Positions 1 to 5,442 of a stretch of DNA of 7,083 nt are shown one piece after another. The notes beneath the pieces are model-generated. The model was given only the letters and a program-made list of their open reading frames with translations, was not told the origin of the DNA and ran no database searches. A program made the position numbers and the translations under genes. The DNA is from Methanobacteriota archaeon (GTDB taxonomy: Archaea > Hydrothermarchaeota > Hydrothermarchaeia > Hydrothermarchaeales > BMS3B). Within the stretch, counting starts at the first letter, position 1. Every line of letters begins with the position of its first letter. The stretch spans positions 1 to 7,083 of the forward strand of contig QIGD01000182.1 in the NCBI GenBank assembly GCA_003229935.1. Direction: 5' to 3'.

Positions 1-92
1 GGAGTTGGTAAAATATGGGAAAGGAATACAATTTTAAAATTTGTGAGGTAGGGCAATTCCTCCTACCTATAAAGAGGTAGGTTTCCTTGCCC
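1..92 (+). mobile_element. Decayed right end of an IS200/IS605-type (tnpB-bearing) element
   Basis: The stretch ends in a hairpin with a 7-bp stem (CCTACCT at 62-68, AGGTAGG at 75-81) and a 6-base loop, followed by a TTTCCTTGCCC tail. Just before the hairpin is GGGCAATTCCTCC, which reads Gly-Asn-Ser-Ser in one frame. I recall such a peptide from C-terminal tails of IS605-family TnpB proteins, and the DNA from their right ends. The same sequence recurs in opposite orientation at 4146-4238: 52 of the first 70 bases match without gaps. The upstream frame has a TAG, so no intact tnpB tail remains. The rest of the element, if present, lies left of the window. Family assignment is inference from hairpin, tail and repetition. 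Confidence 0.6.
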
Positions 93-306
93 AGATTTTC
101 ATTAAGGACTCACCGTTTTTGGCCTGTGCATTTGCCATAGATTGAAGCCAATACCCTATGTATCTTCTTAGCTCTGGAGATTGTGCTACTTTGAAGCCTG
201 CCAAAAAGCCTCCTGACCAAAGATTTATCTCCTTTGATATCCAATTCTTTATCTGAGATAAGTGAATTAAAGTCACATATCTCACTGTGGAAAAGCAATT
301 ATCCAT
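67..306 (-). CDS. Small hypothetical ORF (79 aa), uncertain
   Basis: I do not recognise this protein. The reading frame starts at ATG (306-304), has no in-frame ATG, GTG or TTG upstream before a stop, and ends inside the IS right end at 62-81, so its last residues (about ARKPTSL) are IS sequence. The middle contains a Gly- and Phe-rich stretch (GGFLAGFKVA, about residues 32-41) and a helical RRYIGYWLQSMANAQ segment that look more protein-like than random. There is no good Shine-Dalgarno site. A TATA-like TTTATATTA lies at 371-379, but this would give a leader of roughly 45 bases. It may be a real small gene whose 3' end was rewritten by an IS, a gene fragment, or chance. Confidence 0.3.
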   Translation of the reverse strand: MDNCFSTVRYVTLIHLSQIKNWISKEINLWSGGFLAGFKVAQSPELRRYIGYWLQSMANAQAKNGESLMKIWARKPTSL

Positions 307-327
307 TGTATTTGAGAAAAAACATAA

Positions 328-369
328 TAGCCACCTATATTTGAGTTTTTACTTTAATATTGGTGGCTA
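328..369. repeat. 14-bp inverted repeat (hairpin), possibly an IS end
   Basis: TAGCCACCTATATT at 328-341 pairs with AATATTGGTGGCTA at 356-369: 13 of 14 positions match, with a 14-base loop. The right arm and its flank, read on the minus strand, look like the tnpA leader of the IS at about 5365-5938 (TATATTAGT, then GCCACCAAT). It could be the remnant of an IS200/IS605 left end, or a regulatory hairpin in the leader of the small ORF at 67-306. Confidence 0.45.
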
Positions 370-370
370 C

Positions 371-379
371 TAATATAAA
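371..379 (-). promoter_or_regulatory. TATA-box-like element on the minus strand
   Basis: TTTATATTA on the minus strand fits an archaeal TATA box. The predicted start of transcription, about 25 bases downstream, falls inside the hairpin at 328-369. Any transcript would then run into the small ORF starting at 306. Support is by sequence resemblance only. Confidence 0.3.
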
Positions 380-428
380 CTTTACTGTTTTATATTTTAA
401 ACCTGTATTAAAATCTTATTAGTGGATT

Positions 429-455
429 ATCATCCTAAAAAAAATTAGGAATGAT
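429..455 (-). terminator. Candidate terminator of the gat operon
   Basis: On the minus strand there is a run of eight T (444-437) inside an imperfect hairpin: TCCTAA 433-438 pairs with TTAGGA 445-450, and the stem extends past one bulge to about 429 and 455. It lies about 100 bases downstream of the amidotransferase stop. Archaeal termination relies mainly on oligo-T tracts, so it is a reasonable end for the operon transcript. Confidence 0.4.
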
Positions 456-551
456 TACTTTTCGAATATAAAATAATATAAACGGAGTTATTGGAATTCT
501 AATTCTAAATCGGGCGAATGCCGAAGGCTCCTATAAGATTATATAATCTCA

Positions 552-1223
552 TTAAATTCCTACTATCTCCAGCCATCTGTCAAAGAATATCTCTGCCTTT
601 GAATTGAGCTCCTCAAGTTTTTCATCTTTAATTCTGGTAATCATATCTCTTATCTCAGGAACCCCCTTGGACCAGTCGAGAATCATATCCCACATGACTT
701 CAAAGTGGAATTGCAGAGCATAGCTCTTTCCTATACGAAAAGCCTGATTTTTATGACGCTCTGAAGATGCAAGGAGTATTGCATTTTCTGGTAGGTCAAA
801 GGTTTCACCATGCCACTGGAAAACATCAAAACTCACAGGAAATTCAGATAAAGCTATGTCCTTTTTCCCTTCTTCAGTCAGCCTTAGAGGATACCAGCCA
901 AGCTCCTTCTTACCTGGGTAAACCTCTGCTCCAAGGGCGCTGGCTATAAGCTGGGAGCCCAGACATATGCCGAGTAGGGGCTTATCAGCTTCAATGGCTC
1001 TCTTAATAAAACTTTTTTCTTCAGCAAGATAAGGGAATTTGCCCAATTCATTAACACTCATTGGCCCTCCGAGAATAACCACAAGGTCATGGCTCATGGC
1101 TCCTTCGATATTATCACCTTTCCACAATCTCCTGTACTCCACCTCTATGCCTCTCGCTTCAGTAAGTGTTTCAAAGTATCCAAGATGTTCGCCTTTTGCA
1201 TTTTCAATAGCTAAAAGTTTTAT
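552..1223 (-). CDS. Class I glutamine amidotransferase (GMP synthase subunit A-like domain), apparent ATA start
   Basis: A stand-alone class I (triad) glutamine amidotransferase, which hydrolyses glutamine to release ammonia. The acceptor substrate is unknown. Counting from the codon at 1223, the nucleophile is Cys87 in LLGICLGSQ, and His173 and Glu175 lie in ALQFHFEV. An oxyanion-strand ILGGPMS is near residue 50. The first ATG/GTG/TTG in frame is GTG at 1142, which would remove the first beta strand. Upstream of it the frame reads KLLAIENAKGEHLGYFE, a normal family N-terminus, beginning at ATA 1223-1221. That ATA overlaps the gatB stop (ATAA in place of the usual ATGA) and follows GGTGAT (1232-1227) by 3 bases. 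I therefore place the start at 1223 (223 aa) as an AUA initiation or a mutated ATG. It is the last gene of the gat operon. A role in tRNA amidation is not implied by sequence. Confidence 0.8.
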   Translation of the reverse strand: MKLLAIENAKGEHLGYFETLTEARGIEVEYRRLWKGDNIEGAMSHDLVVILGGPMSVNELGKFPYLAEEKSFIKRAIEADKPLLGICLGSQLIASALGAEVYPGKKELGWYPLRLTEEGKKDIALSEFPVSFDVFQWHGETFDLPENAILLASSERHKNQAFRIGKSYALQFHFEVMWDMILDWSKGVPEIRDMITRIKDEKLEELNSKAEIFFDRWLEIVGI

Positions 1224-2593
1224 TTCATCACCCCTTCAACCTTTTTTCTGAGAATTTCGAGAACTCTGGCAGGGTCTGCCCTTCCTCTTGTTTTTGACAT
1301 TACCCTGCCCACAATAAAATTGAGTGCCTCCCTCTTTCCAGAAAGGTAATCCTTCACAGCCCCGGGATTTTCCTTCAGAGCATCTTCACAGGCAGCTTCA
1401 ACATAATTCTCATCACTGATTTTAACCCAGCTATTCTCTTCCACAATGATTCTGGGTGATTTTCTAAGTTCTGGAAGAAGTTCCATTACCTTTTTTGCTG
1501 TCCTTACAGTGATTTTCCCAGAGTTCATCATATTCAAAAGCTCAATGATATAATCTGGCTCTATTCCACTATTCTTAAAGCTTATACCATTGTATTCCAG
1601 AATTCTCCTCACCTCATCTCTTATCCAGCTTGCAGCCTGCTGGGCTGGTATTACCATGGCGACTTTCTCAAATGCATTGGCAAGTTCGAGTTCACTGGCT
1701 ATTATCTTTGCATCATCAGCTTTGATTTTATACTCAACAATAAAACGTTTCTCCTTGAGATGGGGTGCCTCTGGCAGAATATTTTTTATATACTCAATTT
1801 TCTCATTTGTAATTGCAACAGGTGGAAGGTCAGGGTCAGGTATATAACGGTAATCTTCAGCCTCTTCCTTGACACGCATTGCCCTTGTAATCATCTGAGA
1901 CTCAATAAAAGCCCTTGTTTCCCTTTTAACAGACCTTCCATGCGTCATGAGATTCTTCTGTCTTGTAATTTCAAACAGAAGGGCTTTGTAAGCACCTCTA
2001 ACCGAATTTATATTCTTGATTTCAACTCTTGCCCCTCCTTCAAGACTGATGTTTGTGTCAACACGCATTGTCCCTCCTTCTTCTCTGGTTTTACCTGTAT
2101 ACTGAAGAACCTTTGTTAACTCTCTGAGGAAATTTCTTGCTTCCTCAGGAGAATGAAGCTGAGGTGCAGTTACTATCTCTACAAGTGGGACTCCAGAACG
2201 GTTGTAGTCAACTCTTCCTGTAACAGGGTCATATTTGCCAGGGTCCTCCTCAAAATGCACCTCCCATATACCTATACCCAGAAGGTTGCCATTCTTCGCT
2301 ATAGGTAAAGAAGTCCTCTGATATCCACTTGGCAGGTCAGGGTAGCTGTAATGTTTCCTCTGGATGTAAACTGGCTCCTGAATAATTTCACAGTTGAACA
2401 TGAGGGCGATTTCAATAGCAGCATCTATAGCTTTTCTGTTGGGAGGCATGGGTTTTGCTCCAGGCATACCTGTGCATATCTCGCAGATATTCGAATTTGG
2501 TTTCACCTCTCTATAGCTAGTTGAGCAATTGCAAAATAGCTTTGTATTTGTTGCAATCTGCTCGTGAATCTCAAGCCCTATAGTGATTTTCAT
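1220..2593 (-). CDS. gatB: Aspartyl/glutamyl-tRNA(Asn/Gln) amidotransferase subunit B
   Basis: GatB binds the misacylated tRNA, phosphorylates the Asp or Glu side chain with ATP, and transfers ammonia delivered from GatA. The protein has 457 aa, near full length for the family. It opens with IGLEIHEQIATNTKLFCNC, the GatB/GatE signature. Cys21, Cys23, Cys37 and Cys40 match the zinc site. Further cradle-domain motifs are RKHYSYPDLPSGYQ, EEDPGKYDP and DYNRSGVPLVEIVT. The C-terminal about 130 residues form the helical plus YqeY-like tail domain (ending LEILRKKVEGVMK) that contacts tRNA. The ATG follows GGAGGCGA. It overlaps by ATGA the original out-of-frame gatA stop (2592-2590), showing tight coupling before the gatA deletion. 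The reading frame itself looks intact. Confidence 0.96.
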   Translation of the reverse strand: MKITIGLEIHEQIATNTKLFCNCSTSYREVKPNSNICEICTGMPGAKPMPPNRKAIDAAIEIALMFNCEIIQEPVYIQRKHYSYPDLPSGYQRTSLPIAKNGNLLGIGIWEVHFEEDPGKYDPVTGRVDYNRSGVPLVEIVTAPQLHSPEEARNFLRELTKVLQYTGKTREEGGTMRVDTNISLEGGARVEIKNINSVRGAYKALLFEITRQKNLMTHGRSVKRETRAFIESQMITRAMRVKEEAEDYRYIPDPDLPPVAITNEKIEYIKNILPEAPHLKEKRFIVEYKIKADDAKIIASELELANAFEKVAMVIPAQQAASWIRDEVRRILEYNGISFKNSGIEPDYIIELLNMMNSGKITVRTAKKVMELLPELRKSPRIIVEENSWVKISDENYVEAACEDALKENPGAVKDYLSGKREALNFIVGRVMSKTRGRADPARVLEILRKKVEGVMK

Positions 2594-2703
2594 GAACTCG
2601 CCTCCAGAGCAAGCATTACATTGAAAATCTTCTGTTCTTCAAGAGGTTTTGCCTGAAGCTGTATTCCAACAGGGATATTTCCGACTTCACCTGCTTCGCT
2701 TGA
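2590..2703 (-). pseudogene. gatA: Displaced C-terminal end of gatA in the -1 frame
   Basis: Reading one frame back from the last base of Val405 of gatA gives 37 codons that are clearly the GatA C-terminus: SSEAGEVGNIPVGIQLQAKP, then LEEQKIFNVMLALEASS and TGA. GatA and other amidases carry a similar G.PVGIQ.IGKPF.E...L..A..YE segment here. Its TGA overlaps the gatB ATG (ATGA), as expected for an intact operon. Between Val405 and this segment the usual stretch of about 15 residues, of the type P.NLAG.PAISVP.G, is absent. The lesion is therefore a deletion with frame change, not a single-base error. Whether it is real or an assembly artefact cannot be told from sequence alone. Confidence 0.8.
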
Positions 2704-3917
2704 ACTGTTAAAACATCATAAGAATACATATCCAAAGGGGAAATTTTCTCACCCAGCCTGTGGGGTAGCTTTGGTGTTGTAGGCCCTGCGATTAAGTCAA
2801 TATCTCTCAAAGCCTCCAGAAGCTCTCTTGTAATCAGAGACCTGAACTGGAGAGCTTTCCTGTAGTACTTTCCCGAGTACTCCTTCTGGCTGATATAGCT
2901 ACCTATGTGAATCCGTCTCAGAATTTCCTCACCGCAAACATCCTCAATTTTGTAACCATATCTCCTGCCATCATATTTTCTTGTGGCAGAGAAAAACTCC
3001 ACAAATGTTGTCAGATAGTAGGTGGGAAGAGCTTTGTTGAGATTTGGGAGATTCACTTCTACCAGCTCGGCACCCTGCATCTCCAGTTTTTCAAGACTCT
3101 TTTTAATTTCTGAATTTATTCTTCTGTCAGTAAGCTCTTCAAACTCAGTTACATAGCCAATTTTGTAACCCTCAAGGTCTGGGGTGAGCTTTGAAGTATA
3201 ATCTAAATTTTCAACCTTTCTGGAAACTGCCTCTCTTTTGCTGTAGCCAGCTATAACCTCAAGCAAAAGGGCAGTTGAATAAACATCTCTACCTAAAGTC
3301 CCTATCTGGTCAAAACTCATTGCAAGGTCTATCAATCCCTGCCTTGGCACAAGGCCATATGTGGGCTTTATTCCTATAATACCACAGTGAGATGCCGGGT
3401 TCCTTATACTCCCTCCTGTGTCACTTCCAATTGCCAGGTCTGAGAGGCCTCCAGCTATAGATGCTGCTGAACCAGAAGATGAACCACCAGGAATCCTTCC
3501 TCTGGCTGCAGGATTTAAAATCGGGCCAAAGTAGCTCGTTTCACCAGAGCTTCCACAGGCAAATTCGTCCATATTGGCCATGCCTATAACTATTCCATCT
3601 TCCCTCCTTATACGCTCAATAACAGTTGCGTCGTAAGTGGCAGAATAGTTTTCAAGAGTTTTTGAAGCGCAGCTTGTCTTAAGCCCTTTAACATTTATGT
3701 TGGATTTTACTGCAATAGCTAAACCAGAGAGCTTTCCGGCTCTTCCCTGCTTTATCTTTCTGTCAACATTTCTCGCCTCTTCAAGAGCTTCTGAATTCAC
3801 ATACAGAATAGCATTATATTTTTCATTTTCAATTTTATCAAGGAAATTCTGAATATTCTGCTCTGCACTTATTTCGCCTGCTCTCAGACTGTGAAGCTTC
3901 TCATCTAAAGTACCCAA
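2616..3917 (-). CDS. gatA: Aspartyl/glutamyl-tRNA(Asn/Gln) amidotransferase subunit A, C-terminus lost by deletion and frameshift
   Basis: GatA is the glutaminase (amidase-signature) subunit supplying ammonia to GatB. The frame encodes 433 aa. The Ser-cisSer-Lys triad is present: Lys71 in IAVKSNI, Ser146 in GGSSSGSAA and Ser170 in DTGGSIRNP. Spacings of 75 and 24 residues match the family. The start is TTG (3917), overlapping the gatC stop by 13 bases and preceded by GAGGTG. No ATG fits this frame there. After Val405 (DMYSYDVLTV) the sequence departs from the family, and the last 28 residues (QAKQVKSEI onward) are out-of-frame. The true C-terminal 37 codons follow in the -1 frame. About 15 conserved residues are missing, so function is doubtful unless another copy exists. 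The rest of the gene shows no decay, which points to a recent lesion or an assembly error. Confidence 0.93.
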   Translation of the reverse strand: MGTLDEKLHSLRAGEISAEQNIQNFLDKIENEKYNAILYVNSEALEEARNVDRKIKQGRAGKLSGLAIAVKSNINVKGLKTSCASKTLENYSATYDATVIERIRREDGIVIGMANMDEFACGSSGETSYFGPILNPAARGRIPGGSSSGSAASIAGGLSDLAIGSDTGGSIRNPASHCGIIGIKPTYGLVPRQGLIDLAMSFDQIGTLGRDVYSTALLLEVIAGYSKREAVSRKVENLDYTSKLTPDLEGYKIGYVTEFEELTDRRINSEIKKSLEKLEMQGAELVEVNLPNLNKALPTYYLTTFVEFFSATRKYDGRRYGYKIEDVCGEEILRRIHIGSYISQKEYSGKYYRKALQFRSLITRELLEALRDIDLIAGPTTPKLPHRLGEKISPLDMYSYDVLTVQAKQVKSEISLLEYSFRQNLLKNRRFSM

Positions 3918-4138
3918 GTTCCCACCTCTGCAATAAAATAGCCATCTTCATCAATTTTAGATGTGTTCTTAAGGGCAAGTTTCCTGAATTCCTTTTTATT
4001 TTCGGGTGTGCCGTCATCTCTAAGTACATTTACATCTTTAAGAACATAATATGTTTCTTCAAGTTCGACTTCACCCAGAGTAAGTGAGAGTTCCTCCAGG
4101 ACTTTTTCAGCTTCTTCTTTAATCTTTTCTTGGGTCAT
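3905..4138 (-). CDS. gatC: Aspartyl/glutamyl-tRNA(Asn/Gln) amidotransferase subunit C, archaeal type
   Basis: GatC is the small subunit that wraps around and stabilises GatA against GatB. At 77 aa it is typical of the short archaeal form. It has an N-terminal helix (EKIKEEAEKVLEELSLTLGEV), the LEETYYVLKDVNVLRDDG core and the closing EVGTWVL, which I recall from archaeal GatC proteins. It is the first gene of the operon and overlaps gatA by 13 bases. No clear Shine-Dalgarno site precedes the ATG. The right end of an IS-derived remnant stops only 7 bases upstream (4146), so the native promoter and leader appear to have been replaced or displaced. Transcription probably starts within or beyond IS-derived DNA, or the message is leaderless. 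Confidence 0.92.
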   Translation of the reverse strand: MTQEKIKEEAEKVLEELSLTLGEVELEETYYVLKDVNVLRDDGTPENKKEFRKLALKNTSKIDEDGYFIAEVGTWVL

Positions 4139-4145
4139 AATATTT

Positions 4146-4385
4146 GAGCAATGAACCCCTATCTCTTAAGAGAATGGAGGAATTGCCCTTTTTCACCTCC
4201 TTTAAAATCGCACTCATTTTCCATGTTTTAACAACTCCAATGTCTTAACATTAATATCAAAGATTTTCCCCTACTTTGTCTACCAATAATTTCTGCATTC
4301 TGCAATGCCTCCTAATCAGCCAATTGTTTTTATTCCTAACAGAACAAGCCACCAGTTTTAACGGGTGGTGATTGACTGTTATTCC
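4146..4385 (-). mobile_element. Short IS200/IS605-derived remnant (MITE-like) between gatC and the thioredoxin-fold gene
   Basis: Read on the minus strand, this stretch starts with a left-end-like hairpin (CCACC and GGTGG at 4368-4364 and 4353-4349, around GTTAAAAC) and ends with a right-end copy at 4238-4146. The latter shares 52 of 70 ungapped bases with positions 1-70, including GGAGTTG, ATTTTAAA and GGGCAATTCCTCC, and has its own palindrome TCTCTTAAGAGA at 4162-4173. One frame before the hairpin reads KMSAILKEVKKGNSS, like a TnpB tail. Only about 240 bases lie between the ends, too few for tnpA or tnpB, so it would be an internally deleted derivative. The exact left boundary (about 4375-4385) is not determined. 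No other gene is visible in 4139-4335. Confidence 0.55.
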
Positions 4386-5322
4386 TCTTTTTTATTGAAG
4401 ATATAGCATCCTCAAGGGCATCTTTAATGTTGCCCTCAGAATTTTTGAGTTCCTCTTCAAGCTCCTCTATCACATCGCCGTCGGCAATTTTCTCGAGAGC
4501 ATATATTACGTCACCCCTTATATTCTCCTCGCCTGTTTTAAGTTTTTCCAGAAGTATGGGTATAGCCTTTTTGATTTTCTCAGGGTCAACTGAGTGCAAG
4601 TCTTCCAGAGCTGCCATAGCACCCATTCTAACCCTCATCCTGGAATTGGATACAAGTTCAGCAAGAGTCTCTTCAAGTCCTTCCCTTCCGGCAATCTCAA
4701 TAACATTCTCCAGCATTCCCTTCTCAAGCATGTTGGCAATAAGCTCCTTTTTATCCCCTCTCGCCACCTTCTCTATCCACTCAAGAATTTCCTTTAGACT
4801 CAGCTTACCCTCGAGCTTTGCCTCGTCATTTATAATTAATGTTGGCGTGGCGGTTATCTCATACCTCTCTTCAAACTCCATGAAACTCGGAATATCTATG
4901 ACATGAAGTGAAATATGCTCTGACACCAGTCTTCCTGTCCTATCAACCACCCCGGGGCACACCGGACAGAACTCGGTTATGAATATTTTAATATTTATGT
5001 CTTTATCTATAGCCTTTATTCTTTCAGCAAATTTTTCAGTTACTTCAAGACTTTCAGAAGATACTCTTACAAGATTCCTCAGAAAGGGCTCTTTTTCCTT
5101 GCCTTCTGGATAGAAAGAGTATATCATCCTCTTATTTCTGCCGATGAGCAACATGGCTGGTTTTATCTCTAACTCTTCATCTCCAATTGTAAATTCAATT
5201 TTATCGCTGATATTAGAAAGCTTCTCACCGAGTTTTCTTAGCCTTTCAAAAAATTCTTCCTTTCCTCCAGGGACGAGCCTGATAACAATTTCACTCTCAA
5301 TAGTCTCTAAAATTTCCCACAT
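4336..5322 (-). CDS. Tandem thioredoxin-fold (PDO/AhpF-N-like) protein with CPVC motif and C-terminal HEAT-like helices
   Basis: A 328-aa cytoplasmic protein with no signal peptide or membrane segment. Residues 1-100 resemble the first, CXXC-less thioredoxin fold of AhpF N-terminal domains and protein disulfide oxidoreductases (KPAMLLIGRNKRMIYSFYPEG). Residues 108-190 form a second fold with Cys119 and Cys122 in TEFCPVCP and a cis-Pro loop ATPTLI (Pro160), suggesting a thiol-disulfide oxidoreductase. Residues about 190-312 are charged helical repeats of HEAT type (RVRMGAMAALEDL, IRGDVIYALEKIADGD), likely for protein binding. No flavin or NAD(P) domain follows, unlike AhpF. The start is ATG after GGTGAT (5331-5326). 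A TATA-like TTAATTATAA lies near 5353-5362. From residue 319 the frame runs through an IS hairpin, so the last 10 residues (PPVKTGGLFC) look acquired. The redox partner is unknown. Confidence 0.8.
   Translation of the reverse strand: MWEILETIESEIVIRLVPGGKEEFFERLRKLGEKLSNISDKIEFTIGDEELEIKPAMLLIGRNKRMIYSFYPEGKEKEPFLRNLVRVSSESLEVTEKFAERIKAIDKDINIKIFITEFCPVCPGVVDRTGRLVSEHISLHVIDIPSFMEFEERYEITATPTLIINDEAKLEGKLSLKEILEWIEKVARGDKKELIANMLEKGMLENVIEIAGREGLEETLAELVSNSRMRVRMGAMAALEDLHSVDPEKIKKAIPILLEKLKTGEENIRGDVIYALEKIADGDVIEELEEELKNSEGNIKDALEDAISSIKKRNNSQSPPVKTGGLFC
4349..4368 (-). repeat. IS200/IS605-like end hairpin inside the 3' end of the thioredoxin-fold gene
   Basis: CCACC and GGTGG pair around an inner GTT/AAC pair and a two-base loop, with one C-T mismatch. 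The hairpin encodes residues 319-325 of the 4336-5322 protein. Compact CCACC...GGTGG hairpins are typical TnpA recognition structures at the ends of IS200/IS605 elements. Confidence 0.5.
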
Positions 5323-5351
5323 ATAATCACCAGCCGGAAGTCAAGATTGAG

Positions 5352-5363
5352 ATTATAATTAAC
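5352..5363 (-). promoter_or_regulatory. TATA-like element upstream of the thioredoxin-fold gene
   Basis: TTAATTATAATC on the minus strand lies 30-41 bases upstream of the ATG at 5322, directly after the right end of the tnpA element. Transcription would start near 5330, giving a short leader containing the GGTGAT site. Part of this box (TTAA at about 5362-5359) may belong to the IS edge. Confidence 0.4.
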
Positions 5364-5442
5364 ATTCTGACATACTCCCACGACTAAAGTCGTGGAGTTC
5401 TAAAGTCTCCATCGTTCTTGGAGTTGCCTCTTTAGGGATATC
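5362..5442 (-). pseudogene. tnpB: Residual tnpB C-terminal tail and possible guide-RNA 3' end
   Basis: In the frame starting at 5442 the minus strand encodes DIPKEATPRTMETLELHDFS and then RGSMSEC before TAA (5361-5359). I recall this type of tail from archaeal IS605-family TnpB proteins. All upstream TnpB domains (HTH, RuvC, zinc finger) are missing: the tail abuts the tnpA stop. In intact relatives the 3' end of tnpB and the right end also template the TnpB guide RNA (omega-RNA), so this segment, with its terminal hairpin, may be an orphan scaffold end. Assignment rests on tail similarity from memory. Confidence 0.5.
5378..5395 (-). repeat. Right-end hairpin of the tnpA element
   Basis: A perfect 8-bp stem CCACGACT/AGTCGTGG, extendable on the outer side through one bulged base (ACTCC/GGGAGT). 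It sits between the tnpB tail and the presumed right cleavage site and is the expected TnpA binding structure. Confidence 0.7.

Larger units (their letters stand above)
307..551. other. AT-rich spacer with hairpins, no gene seen
   Basis: No convincing coding region is visible on either strand. The spacer holds a 14-bp inverted repeat (328-341 with 356-369), a probable oligo-T terminator (429-455), a short GCCTTCGGC hairpin on the minus strand (near 520-530), and a perfect 14-bp palindrome AGATTATATAATCT at 536-549, just downstream of the amidotransferase stop. The segment around 356-382 resembles the leader of tnpA at 5846-5874, so part of this spacer may be IS-derived. Confidence 0.6.

Noticed and set aside
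51..92. CRISPR repeat or ordinary terminator
   Set aside because: There is no spaced repeat array. The hairpin is better explained as an IS200/IS605 right end because its flanking sequence recurs at 4146-4238.
110..298. Second minus-strand frame (62 aa) overlapping the small ORF at 67-306
   Set aside because: It overlaps the other frame almost wholly, has poorer protein-like composition, and has no start signal.
536..549. Palindrome AGATTATATAATCT as an operator
   Set aside because: It is AT-only apart from its ends, lies downstream of the operon, and controls no evident start. Chance is likely in this composition.
1760..2119. 119-aa open frame on the plus strand
   Set aside because: It lies antisense within gatB, which is clearly coding, and shows no recognisable protein features.
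2616..2703. Programmed frameshift as the explanation for gatA
   Set aside because: No slippery sequence is present, and about 15 conserved residues are missing as well as the frame change, so recoding could not restore a normal protein.
4427..4906. 159-aa Ser-rich open frame on the plus strand
   Set aside because: It is the antisense shadow of the thioredoxin-HEAT gene. Its low-complexity Ser/Leu composition comes from complementing Glu and Lys codons, and it has no family resemblance.
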